A stretch of 35,144 nucleotides of DNA, taken from contig JAICJQ010000024.1 in assembly GCA_025928335.1 (NCBI GenBank), positions 1 through 35,144 of the forward strand. The letters are read 5' to 3'. The stretch comes from Gemmatimonadaceae bacterium. Its GTDB lineage: Bacteria; Gemmatimonadota; Gemmatimonadetes; Gemmatimonadales; Gemmatimonadaceae. The position numbers and the translations under genes were made by a program. Under the pieces are notes generated by a model that worked only from the letters and a program-made list of their open reading frames with translations, was not told the DNA's origin and did no database searches. This document shows, piece by piece, positions 13,465-23,490 of the stretch; within the stretch, counting starts at the first letter, position 1, and every line of letters begins with the position of its first letter.

Positions 13465-15375
13465 AAGCAAGCGGATCGGGACTCGGTTCCTGTTTCGCCG
13501 GGTCTCGAGGCCGTCGTCGCTGCCTCGCCGCCCGGGGCGTCGACCGAGCTGCGCACACCGGACGAATACGAGCCGGTCGATAATCGGACGCTCGTCGTGA
13601 CCGCCATGGCAATTGGCATCGCGGTCGCGGCGAGTTTGGCAGCGGAATTTCTCAGCCGACTCATCGCACTCGTCACGAATCTCGCGTTCTACGCGAGATG
13701 GAGCACCGCGTTCGTCTCGCCTGGTGGCGGCCACCGCGCACCCGCCGCGCTCTTGCTGATTCCGATACTCGGCGGCCTGATCGTCGGGATAATGGCTCGG
13801 TACGGGTCGGCGGCGATTCGCGGTCACGGCATTCCGGAAGTCATGGAGCGCGTGCTCTTCGGTGAGAGTCGAATCCCAGCGCGTGTCTTGATACTCAAAC
13901 CGCTATCGGCGGCAATTGCGATCGGTACGGGCGGTCCGTTCGGCGCGGAGGGGCCGATCATCGCCACGGGCGGCGCGCTGGGTTCGTTGATGGGCCAAAT
14001 CGTGCGCATCACGGCCGATGAGCGAAAGACGCTGCTCGGGGCCGGTGCCGCGGCGGGCATGGCGGCGACGTTCGGAACGCCGGTGAGTGCGGTGCTGCTC
14101 GCGGTCGAGCTGTTGTTGTTCGAGTATCGCGCGCGCTCGCTCGTGCCGGTGGCCCTCGCCGCGGCGACGGCAACGGGCGTCCGGATCGCATTTCACGGCA
14201 CGGCGCCGGTGTTCCCGGTCGCGGAGCTGCATCAGCCGAGCGGACAGGCGCTTGTCATGTACGGCGTGCTGGGCGCCGTGATGGGGCTCGTCGCGGCCGC
14301 GATCATTCGCGCGACCTATGGGGTCGAAGATGCGTTCGAGCGGTTCGGTGAGCGTTGGCACCTGCACTGGATGTGGTGGCCTGCCGTGGGCGCCCTCGCC
14401 GTGGGCTGCATTGGGTTGATCGAGCCTCGCACACTCGGTGTCGGGTACGACAATATCACGGGACAGATATCGGGGACCTTCACGACGAGCGCGATCGCGA
14501 TGCTCGTGCTTCTGAAGTTCCTCTCGTGGGCGATCTATCTCGGCAGCGGAACGTCGGGCGGAACGATGGCGCCGCTGTTCACGATCGGCAGTGGTCTTGG
14601 CGCGATCTTCGGAGTGATCATCGCGCGCCTGCTGCCTGGGATTGGGTTTGACCCACACGTCGCTGGTCTGGTAGGTATGGCGGCGCTGTTCGGCGGGGCA
14701 TCACATGCACTGCTCGCGTCGATCGTGTTGGCCTTCGAAACGACGCGTCAGCCAGTGGGCTTGCTGCCGCTGCTCACAGGTTGCACGGCAGCCTATCTCA
14801 TCACGGTCTACCTGGGCCGCCACTCGATCATGACCGAGAAGCTGGCGCGCCGGGGTGTCAGCCTGCGCACCGAATACGCGCTCGACTACTTGAGCCGTGT
14901 CTCGGTGCGAACCGTCGGTCTACGTGCGGTGGCGACGTTGCGGGCGGGCGACACGGTCGGTGAGGCGCGCGCCTGGTTGGCGAGTGGTGCCGACGGCATG
15001 TCTCATCAGGGATTCCCGGTCGTCGACGACATCGGGACTCTCATCGGCGTTCTGACGCGGCGCGACATTCTCGATGCGACCCGGCACGAGTTCGAGCCGT
15101 TGCAAGCGCTGATCAAGCGGGCGCCGATCGTCGTGTTCGACGACAACACTCTGCGCGACGCGGCCGACCTGATGGTCATCGAGCACGTCGGTCGTCTGCC
15201 CGTCGTGAGCCGCGACGAGCCGCAGCGTGTCATCGGGATCCTGTCACGCAGCGACCTGCTCGCCGCTCACGCGCCGCGCCTCCGCGAAGCACGCGAAGCG
15301 AAGCAGCTCCGCCGCGGCTTTCCCGCATTCGCGCGACTCGATTCACAGCGCGTCACTCCATCGCGGCCGGAGTAA
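13462..15375 (+). CDS. CLC family chloride channel/transporter with C-terminal CBS pair
   Basis: From ATG 13462 the product is 637 residues. The membrane part holds CLC signatures: GHGIPEV (about 120), GPFGAEGP with the gating Glu (about 160), and GTSGGTMAPLFTIGSG (about 365-380). Two CBS domains fill the C terminus (roughly 490-615), a regulatory pair that often binds adenine nucleotides. Two filter positions differ from E. coli ClC-ec1: the central Ser of GSGIP is His, and the internal proton Glu (second Glu of its EE pair) appears to be Leu in AVELLLFEY. The gating Glu is kept. Anion choice and whether it is a channel or proton exchanger are therefore open. A TTG two codons upstream was rejected because it lies inside the -10 box. 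Confidence 0.92.
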   Translation: MKQADRDSVPVSPGLEAVVAASPPGASTELRTPDEYEPVDNRTLVVTAMAIGIAVAASLAAEFLSRLIALVTNLAFYARWSTAFVSPGGGHRAPAALLLIPILGGLIVGIMARYGSAAIRGHGIPEVMERVLFGESRIPARVLILKPLSAAIAIGTGGPFGAEGPIIATGGALGSLMGQIVRITADERKTLLGAGAAAGMAATFGTPVSAVLLAVELLLFEYRARSLVPVALAAATATGVRIAFHGTAPVFPVAELHQPSGQALVMYGVLGAVMGLVAAAIIRATYGVEDAFERFGERWHLHWMWWPAVGALAVGCIGLIEPRTLGVGYDNITGQISGTFTTSAIAMLVLLKFLSWAIYLGSGTSGGTMAPLFTIGSGLGAIFGVIIARLLPGIGFDPHVAGLVGMAALFGGASHALLASIVLAFETTRQPVGLLPLLTGCTAAYLITVYLGRHSIMTEKLARRGVSLRTEYALDYLSRVSVRTVGLRAVATLRAGDTVGEARAWLASGADGMSHQGFPVVDDIGTLIGVLTRRDILDATRHEFEPLQALIKRAPIVVFDDNTLRDAADLMVIEHVGRLPVVSRDEPQRVIGILSRSDLLAAHAPRLREAREAKQLRRGFPAFARLDSQRVTPSRPE

Positions 15376-15403
15376 CCTCCGCCCTGGAAGCCTCCGAAAA
15401 AAT

Positions 15404-15442
15404 GGAGTCTGACCCCAGTTTTTGAACGGAGTCTGACCCCAG
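15404..15442. repeat. Direct repeat of GGAGTCTGACCCCAG, two copies
   Basis: Two identical 15-base copies (15404-15418 and 15428-15442) are separated by 9 bases containing a T run (TTTTTGAAC). They sit in the 81-base gap between the convergent CLC and pheA genes. From memory, the motif GGGGTCAGACTCC recurs between genes in many soil bacterial genomes and may belong to a transposase-linked repeat family; no transposase is nearby. Confidence 0.7.
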
Positions 15443-15456
15443 ATGCGGGGGAAGGG

Positions 15457-16533
<1,077 letters not shown>

Positions 16534-16535
16534 CG

Positions 16536-17468
16536 CTACGCCATGACTTCGCCGACGATTCGCAACGCGGCCCGAACCGCGCCGCGCGCGGCGACCACCG
16601 GCTCGGTGCGAATCTGCGCGCCCGGCACAGCGGATTTGAGGCGATGCTCGAGGCGTTTACGCAGCGGGCTTCCCCGCGAAAGCATTCCGCCGGACAATGC
16701 CACCGGCAGCGCCGCGCGCTCGTCGCCGAACAGCTGACGAGCCAGCGCGCGCGCGTGCAGCACGAGCTCCTCGACGGCGAGACTCACCAGCGCGTTCGCC
16801 CGTAAATCACCCGACTCGGCCACCGCGAGAACGACCGGCGCGAGCGACGCGAGCTGCGCCGGATTCGCCCCCGCCGACCAGGCGATGAGATCGGAGGTCT
16901 CGTTCACCTGCGCGGCAGTGAGCACGGCTCCCGTGAGCGCGGTCTCGGGCTCGCGTCCGTCCGCGGCGGCAGTGACGACAGAGAGTGCGCGCCGACCGAT
17001 CCACGCGCCGCTGCCTTCGTCGCCGCATACGGGGCCCCAGCCGCCGCAGCGCGACGTCGCACCTGTCGGACCACGGCCAAACGCCACAGAACCTGTGCCG
17101 CTGATCACGAGCACGCCCGGACCGTCGCTGAATGCATCATCGAGCGCGATGCTGAAATCCGAATGAATCACCAGCTCCGATGCCAGATCGCGGCTCACGA
17201 GCGCTTGCCAGAGCTCCTGTCGCTCCGCCTCGCGTCCGGCGCCGGCGACGCCGACCGACAAGACTCGGGGCGTCACGTGCGTCATGTCGCACGACGCGAG
17301 CGCGTCGCGCACCACGTCGGCGATCACCGCCGCCGAATGCTCGGCCTGTCCAGGGCGAACGGCACTCCCCGGACCGACGGTCTCGCCGATCGTGCGCCCC
17401 TGATCATCCGCGACAATGGCGTGCGTCTTCGATCCGCCACCGTCGATACCAATCACGATATACGTCAT
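16536..17468 (-). CDS. BadF/BadG-type amino-sugar kinase (GlcNAc or MurNAc kinase-like)
   Basis: From ATG 17468 this is 310 residues with the ASKHA kinase fold: phosphate-1 loop GIDGGGSKTHAIVAD at the N terminus, a phosphate-2 motif VISGTGSVAFGRG, then GGWGPVCGDEGSGAWIG, typical of N-acetylglucosamine kinases in the BadF/BadG/BcrA/BcrD family. MurK of Clostridium, which phosphorylates both MurNAc and GlcNAc, is in this family by my recollection, so either substrate fits. Its ATG overlaps the stop of the upstream symporter gene by 4 bases (17465-17468), a strong sign that the symporter and kinase handle the same sugar. A longer start at 17564 would lie inside the symporter gene and is rejected. 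Confidence 0.88.
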   Translation of the reverse strand: MTYIVIGIDGGGSKTHAIVADDQGRTIGETVGPGSAVRPGQAEHSAAVIADVVRDALASCDMTHVTPRVLSVGVAGAGREAERQELWQALVSRDLASELVIHSDFSIALDDAFSDGPGVLVISGTGSVAFGRGPTGATSRCGGWGPVCGDEGSGAWIGRRALSVVTAAADGREPETALTGAVLTAAQVNETSDLIAWSAGANPAQLASLAPVVLAVAESGDLRANALVSLAVEELVLHARALARQLFGDERAALPVALSGGMLSRGSPLRKRLEHRLKSAVPGAQIRTEPVVAARGAVRAALRIVGEVMA

Positions 17469-18988
17469 GCTGATTCCGTCGCGACGTCGGGCGCCGCTGG
17501 GTGCGTCAAAGAGGAGAGAATGCCGACCGTGAGCGTGATCGTCGTCCCGATCAACACGTACCACGGATAGGCGATGGTCGAGAGGGGTTTGAGCGTCGGC
17601 GCCAACGCGGGCACGGCAGCGCTGATCTGCTTGGCGAACACGATCACGCTCATCGCGGCGATGCCGACCGACATGCCGAGAATCGCGTCGCGCTGTCGTG
17701 CCCGACGCCAGAAGATAGCGAGGAAAAAGCCGCCGAGCAGTCCGCCGTACGTGAATGACGCGATCGAGAGCGCCACGATGACGACAGGCGTCTGCTGGTT
17801 TTGGGGAAAGAGCAGAGCGCCGCCCGTCAGCACGACGCCCCAGATGAGCGCGAAAATCCGGCCAACGCGCAGGGTGCGCGCATCGTTCGGGTCGCGCTTG
17901 GTCAGCGGCAGATAGATGTCATGCGTCGACGCGGCGGCGAGTGAATTGATCGCGCCGGAGTGAGTGCTCATCGTCGCGGCGAGAATGGCGGCGAGCAGCA
18001 GGCCGACGAGACCATGCGGCATCTGATCGACGATGAACGTCGGGAAGATCGCGTCGGGGGTGGGAAACGTCTTTCCGCCGTAGAACGCCCACAGGCCGAT
18101 GCCCAGGAGGAGGAAGATCGTGAACTGCACGATCACGGCGAAGCCGCTGCCGATCACCGCCGCGCGCGACTCGTTGAGCGAACGCGCCGACAACAGGCGC
18201 TGGACGATCAATTGGTCGGCGCCATGCGACGCCATCGAGAGGAATGCGCCGCCGATGAGCCCCGCGGCCATCGTATTCGGATCCGACCAGAACGGCTTCC
18301 AGGCGACGATCTGCATCTTGCCGGCGGCGCCGGCGGTTTGAACGATCGATCCCCACCCGCCGGGAACGAGCCGTCCGACGAGAATGACCGCCGACAGCCC
18401 GCCGATGATGTACACCGACGCCTGGACGATTTCGGTCCACACGACGGCTCGCATGCCGCCGCGAATCGTGTAGACCACGGTCAGCGTTCCGAGGACCAGC
18501 ACCGCGACCGGCATCACCGCCCTGGGCGGGAGCAGCGGACCGATGATCAGCGCGATCGGCACCGCCGTCGCGAACACGCGCACCGAATCCGCCATGCCGC
18601 GCGTGGCCATGAACACGATCGACGTGAACCGCCGCGCGGCGAGGCCGAACCGTTTCTCGAGCAGCGCGTACGCGGTGACGAGATTGCCCTCGTAGTAGCG
18701 CGGGAGGAGCGTGTACGCGAGCACGATGCGGCCGAGCAGATATCCGGTCGCGATCTCGAGGAAGCCGAGATTCGTGCGATAGGCGAGCCCCGGGATGCTG
18801 ATGAATGTCAGCGCGCTCGTCTCGCTGGCGACGATGGAGAACATGACCGCCCACCACGGAATGGCGCGGTCGGCGATGAAGTAATCGTTCGCGTCCCGTT
18901 GCCGCCGCCCGACCCAGATGCCCAGGAGCGTGACGCCGACGAGATACGCGACGATGACGAGAAAGTCGAGGGCGTTCAGGCCACGCAT
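17465..18988 (-). CDS. Sodium:solute symporter (SSS family), probable amino-sugar importer
   Basis: This 507-residue membrane protein has about 13 helices. SSS marks are the N-terminal DFLVIVAYLVGVTLLGIWVG, the DYFIADRAIPWW stretch after helix 1, and the SETSALTFISIPG segment of the core. It also has GGMRAVVWTEIVQ (about residues 178-190), the usual SSS sequence near helix 6. It should import a sugar or related solute with sodium. Coupling to the BadF-type kinase (4-base overlap) and position after the NagB fusion suggest N-acetylglucosamine or N-acetylmuramic acid; this is inference from context. No clear Shine-Dalgarno precedes the ATG. The region just upstream is an inverted repeat element that separates it from the NagB gene. 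Confidence 0.88.
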   Translation of the reverse strand: MRGLNALDFLVIVAYLVGVTLLGIWVGRRQRDANDYFIADRAIPWWAVMFSIVASETSALTFISIPGLAYRTNLGFLEIATGYLLGRIVLAYTLLPRYYEGNLVTAYALLEKRFGLAARRFTSIVFMATRGMADSVRVFATAVPIALIIGPLLPPRAVMPVAVLVLGTLTVVYTIRGGMRAVVWTEIVQASVYIIGGLSAVILVGRLVPGGWGSIVQTAGAAGKMQIVAWKPFWSDPNTMAAGLIGGAFLSMASHGADQLIVQRLLSARSLNESRAAVIGSGFAVIVQFTIFLLLGIGLWAFYGGKTFPTPDAIFPTFIVDQMPHGLVGLLLAAILAATMSTHSGAINSLAAASTHDIYLPLTKRDPNDARTLRVGRIFALIWGVVLTGGALLFPQNQQTPVVIVALSIASFTYGGLLGGFFLAIFWRRARQRDAILGMSVGIAAMSVIVFAKQISAAVPALAPTLKPLSTIAYPWYVLIGTTITLTVGILSSLTHPAAPDVATESA

Positions 18989-19007
18989 GGTCGTCCCGAA
19001 GGCATTG

Positions 19008-19104
19008 TTGTCATCCTGAGCGCAGCGAAGGATCTACTTTCACGAGTCGGTAGTTAGTTAAGGATGATAGATCCCTCGCTCGCTGCGCTCGCTCAGGATG
19101 ACAA
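19008..19104. repeat. REP-like inverted repeat pair (TTGTCATCCTGAGCG)
   Basis: TTGTCATCCTGAGCG at 19008-19022 is repeated as its exact reverse complement at 19090-19104. The next inner bases also pair partly (AGCGAAGGATCTA at 19024-19036 against TAGATCC at 19068-19074 and the CGCTCGCTGCG run), with a few inserted bases. The element fills nearly the whole 121-base gap between two minus-strand genes. The arm consensus (TCATCCTGAGCG, AGCGAAGGATCT) is one I recognise as recurring between genes in several phyla. Confidence 0.85.
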
Positions 19105-19109
19105 CTTGG

Positions 19110-21101
19110 CTACTCCACGACGTACGCCTCCATCGCGAAATACTCGGCGAGCCCCAGCCGATCCAGCTCGGCGGCCGTTCCCTTATTCCGCGCCTCGACC
19201 CGTTGCCAGAATTCTCGTTCGTCGTAGCCGCCGGGGAAGGGCGCGGAGTCTTTCTGAGACTGATGCTTGAAAATCGCCTGAATCTTGAGACGCAGCTCTT
19301 CCTGCGACAGCGGGACGAGCCACGTCGCTTCGTGAATCGGCCACTCCTGCCACGCACCCCGATAGAGCCAGACCTCGGGCGCGCCACGATTGCCGTCGCT
19401 GGAATCCGCGCTCGACCCCTTCGCGCGATCCGCCGAGCCGAGCTCTCTCAGCGCAAGCTCGATCGCTTCCTTGCACATGCGGTGCGTGCCGTGCGGATCG
19501 GATAAATCGCCCGCGACGAAAATCAGCTCCGGCTTGAAATCCTCGAGCAACTGTCGAACGATCGCGACGTCGGCCGGCCGGATGGGATCCTTGCGCACCT
19601 TGCCCGTCTGGTAAAACGGGAGATTGAGGAAACGCGCCGCACTCCGAGGAAGCCCGACGGTCTCGATGCCGCTCACGGCCTCGGCTTCACGGATGATGCG
19701 TTTGATGTCCTGCACCTCGCGGACGTCGACCTCACCCGGCGTTTTGCGCTCCAACCCGTCGTGCACGTTGTCGGCGAGCACACGCTCCTTCGGGCGATCG
19801 ATCAATCCCTCGGCGGCGAGTCGTTCGATGAAGTCGACGTAGCGTCGCACATCGTGATCGAACACCGCGATGTTGCCGCTCGTCATGTAGGCGACGATGA
19901 TGTCGTTGTCGTTCTCGACGAGCTTGCGCAAGATCCCGCCCATCGAGATGACGTCATCATCGGGATGCGGCGAGAAGCAGATGATCCGCCGGCCGAGGGG
20001 CAGCTTGGATTTCCCGCGGATCTTCGAGCCGAGGAGGTTGAACACCTTGCCGTTTACTTCACCCGGCGACCCGAACTTCGCGACGAGCGACGACATCCGG
20101 GCGTCAGCGTAATCGCGCTGCGTGAGCTTGAGAATCGCCTTCCCGGTGCGCTGCGACAGCCAGATGACCGCGCGCAGGATGAGATCCTGCGTCCACTGCA
20201 CCTCGTCGATCAGCCAGGGCGTCTTGATGCGCGTGAGCTCCGCGGCGGCGGCGCGATCGAGATAAAACGTCGTGTTGGGGTGATGCTGGAGGAAGGTCGC
20301 GGCGACCTCGACGTCGATCTCTCCTTCGACGGCGCGCTGGACGATGCTCGCCTTGTGCTCGCCGGTCGCAATGATCGCGATCTCGCGCGCGTCGAGGATC
20401 GTCGCGATGCCCATCGTGACCGCTTCGCGCGGAACGAACTCCTCGCCGAAGAAATCCGCGGCGGCGTCCTTGCGCGTGACGGCGTCGAGCGTCACGAGCC
20501 GCGTGCGGCTGTCCGCGCCGGAGCCGGGCTCGTTGAATCCGATGTGGCCGGTCTTGCCGATGCCGAGGATCTGAAAGTCGATTCCGCCGGCCCGCACGAT
20601 CTCCTGCTCATACTCGCGGGCCGCCGGCCCGATCTCCTGACGCGAACGCTCGCCGGGCGGGATGTGCACGTTGGCCGGGTCGATGTCGATCTGCGAGAAG
20701 AGATTCTCCCACATGAAGCGGTGGTAGGAGTGAATGCTCTCCTTCGGCATCGGGTAATACTCGTCGAGATTGAACGTCACGACGTTCTTGAACGTCAATC
20801 CCTCGTCGCGGTGGATCCGAATCAGCTCGCGGTAGATACCGATCGGCGTCGAGCCGGTTGCGAGGCCGAGCACAGTCCGCTCGCCGGCGGCCTGGTGCTC
20901 GCGGATCAGCGTCGCGATGCGTTTGGCGACGAGTCGCGCGATCTCCTCATGATCGTCGACGATGACCGTGCGAATAAGCTCTCGCTGCGCGGCTCCGTGA
21001 ACGATGTGAGAAAGGGGGGTCGAGCGATTCGTCGAATCGCCGACCCCCCTTTCATCGTTCACGACCGCGTCCCGGCGTGTGCCAGCGACGGACCGTTCCA
21101 T
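19110..21101 (-). CDS. nagB: Glucosamine-6-phosphate deaminase fused to a PIG-L/LmbE-type deacetylase
   Basis: This 663-residue protein joins two enzymes. Residues ~45-300 are NagB-like: LATGSTPIGIYREL (phosphate site), FNLDEYYPM (Asp113, the proton-abstracting Asp72 of E. coli NagB) and GKTGHIGFNEP with His186 and Glu191. The Asp141 of the E. coli ring-opening triad is replaced by Thr184. Residues ~370-600 are PIG-L/LmbE: SPHPDDD (379-383) and DPHGTH (536-540) supply the zinc ligands of sugar N-deacetylases. The fusion could turn N-acetylglucosamine-6-phosphate into fructose-6-phosphate in one chain; fused NagB proteins are known in Bacteroidetes. The only good starts are ATG 21101 and GTG 21062; either places a large hairpin in the first coding bases. 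Next on the strand are a repeat, a symporter and a kinase. Confidence 0.9.
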   Translation of the reverse strand: MERSVAGTRRDAVVNDERGVGDSTNRSTPLSHIVHGAAQRELIRTVIVDDHEEIARLVAKRIATLIREHQAAGERTVLGLATGSTPIGIYRELIRIHRDEGLTFKNVVTFNLDEYYPMPKESIHSYHRFMWENLFSQIDIDPANVHIPPGERSRQEIGPAAREYEQEIVRAGGIDFQILGIGKTGHIGFNEPGSGADSRTRLVTLDAVTRKDAAADFFGEEFVPREAVTMGIATILDAREIAIIATGEHKASIVQRAVEGEIDVEVAATFLQHHPNTTFYLDRAAAAELTRIKTPWLIDEVQWTQDLILRAVIWLSQRTGKAILKLTQRDYADARMSSLVAKFGSPGEVNGKVFNLLGSKIRGKSKLPLGRRIICFSPHPDDDVISMGGILRKLVENDNDIIVAYMTSGNIAVFDHDVRRYVDFIERLAAEGLIDRPKERVLADNVHDGLERKTPGEVDVREVQDIKRIIREAEAVSGIETVGLPRSAARFLNLPFYQTGKVRKDPIRPADVAIVRQLLEDFKPELIFVAGDLSDPHGTHRMCKEAIELALRELGSADRAKGSSADSSDGNRGAPEVWLYRGAWQEWPIHEATWLVPLSQEELRLKIQAIFKHQSQKDSAPFPGGYDEREFWQRVEARNKGTAAELDRLGLAEYFAMEAYVVE
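21010..21053. other. Large perfect hairpin at the 5' end of the nagB fusion gene
   Basis: GAAAGGGGGGTCG at 21010-21022 pairs exactly with CGACCCCCCTTTC at 21041-21053. One unpaired base follows, then GCGATTC pairs with GAATCGC around a 3-base loop. Twenty base pairs in 44 bases is far above chance. It lies 76 bases past the erpA stop and within the nagB reading frame as annotated. It could be a terminator or attenuator between the two genes (the T run is only three bases) or a translation-control stem. Confidence 0.8.
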
Positions 21102-21128
21102 GTGTCTTGTGTTGTTTCGACGGCGCTG

Positions 21129-21485
21129 CTACGCGGAGAACGAGCTCCCGCAGCCACAGCCGCCCGTGGAGTTCGGATTCTTGAAGGTGAAACCGGAGCC
21201 CTGCATCGACGAGACATAGTCGATGATGACTCCGTTCAAGTACTGCGCCGAGAACGGATCGACGAAGACGTTCCATTCGGCTTGCGCAACGACGAGGTCG
21301 TCTTCAGCAGCCTCGTCTTCGATCAAGAGGCCGTACTTGAAGCCGCTGCAACCGCCGGGCTGGACGCTTACGCGGAGCCCACCCTTCGCGGGATCGACGC
21401 CCTCTGCCTCCATAAACTTCTTGACCTCGGCGGACGCGACCGGCGTGACGGTCACCAACACCTCGGGCTGATTCATCGTGCTCAT
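21129..21485 (-). CDS. erpA: Iron-sulfur cluster insertion protein, ErpA/IscA (HesB) family
   Basis: From ATG 21485 this is a 118-residue A-type carrier that hands iron-sulfur clusters to client enzymes. The three ligand cysteines are in place: Cys46 (QPGGCSGFKYG) and Cys110/Cys112 (STGGCGCGSS), spacing C-x63-C-x-C, the usual value. The start is supported by GGGAGA 6 bases upstream; an in-frame start at 21575 would overlap the promoter and give a meaningless extension. A second ATG three codons on is possible. It is the first gene after a good promoter at 21547-21575 and reads toward nagB, with a strong hairpin between. ErpA rather than IscA is a guess: no iscS or iscU is near. Confidence 0.88.
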   Translation of the reverse strand: MSTMNQPEVLVTVTPVASAEVKKFMEAEGVDPAKGGLRVSVQPGGCSGFKYGLLIEDEAAEDDLVVAQAEWNVFVDPFSAQYLNGVIIDYVSSMQGSGFTFKNPNSTGGCGCGSSFSA

Positions 21486-21506
21486 CGCGGGTCTCCCTTG
21501 AGGGGT

Positions 21507-21527
21507 CGCCCGTCGGGACGGCGGGCG
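21507..21527 (-). other. GC-rich hairpin in the erpA 5' leader
   Basis: CGCCCG at 21508-21513 can pair with CGGGCG at 21521-21526, with alternative inner pairing of CCGTC with GACGG. It lies between the predicted transcript start and the ribosome site. No T run follows, so it is a stem of unknown effect. Confidence 0.4.
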
Positions 21528-21546
21528 CTTCAGATATGCACTAGTA

Positions 21547-21575
21547 ATAATAACGACTATGGAAGTCGCGTTCAA
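21547..21575 (-). promoter_or_regulatory. Sigma-70-type promoter of erpA
   Basis: Read on the minus strand, TTGAAC (21575-21570), a 17-base spacer and TATTAT (21552-21547) make a near-consensus promoter. Transcription would begin near 21540, giving a leader of about 55 bases before the ATG at 21485. It is in an unusually AT-rich patch of a GC-rich region. Confidence 0.65.
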
Positions 21576-21630
21576 ACACGACGTTCACTGATACCCCCTA
21601 CCAGCGGAAATGGCGCGCCGGCCCTTCGAT

Positions 21631-23486
<1,856 letters not shown>

Positions 23487-23490
<4 letters not shown>

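Noticed and set aside
17469-17564. N-terminal extension of the BadF-type kinase to 17564
   Set aside because: The extension overlaps the symporter gene by almost 100 bases and holds no conserved sequence; ATG 17468 sits right before the phosphate loop.
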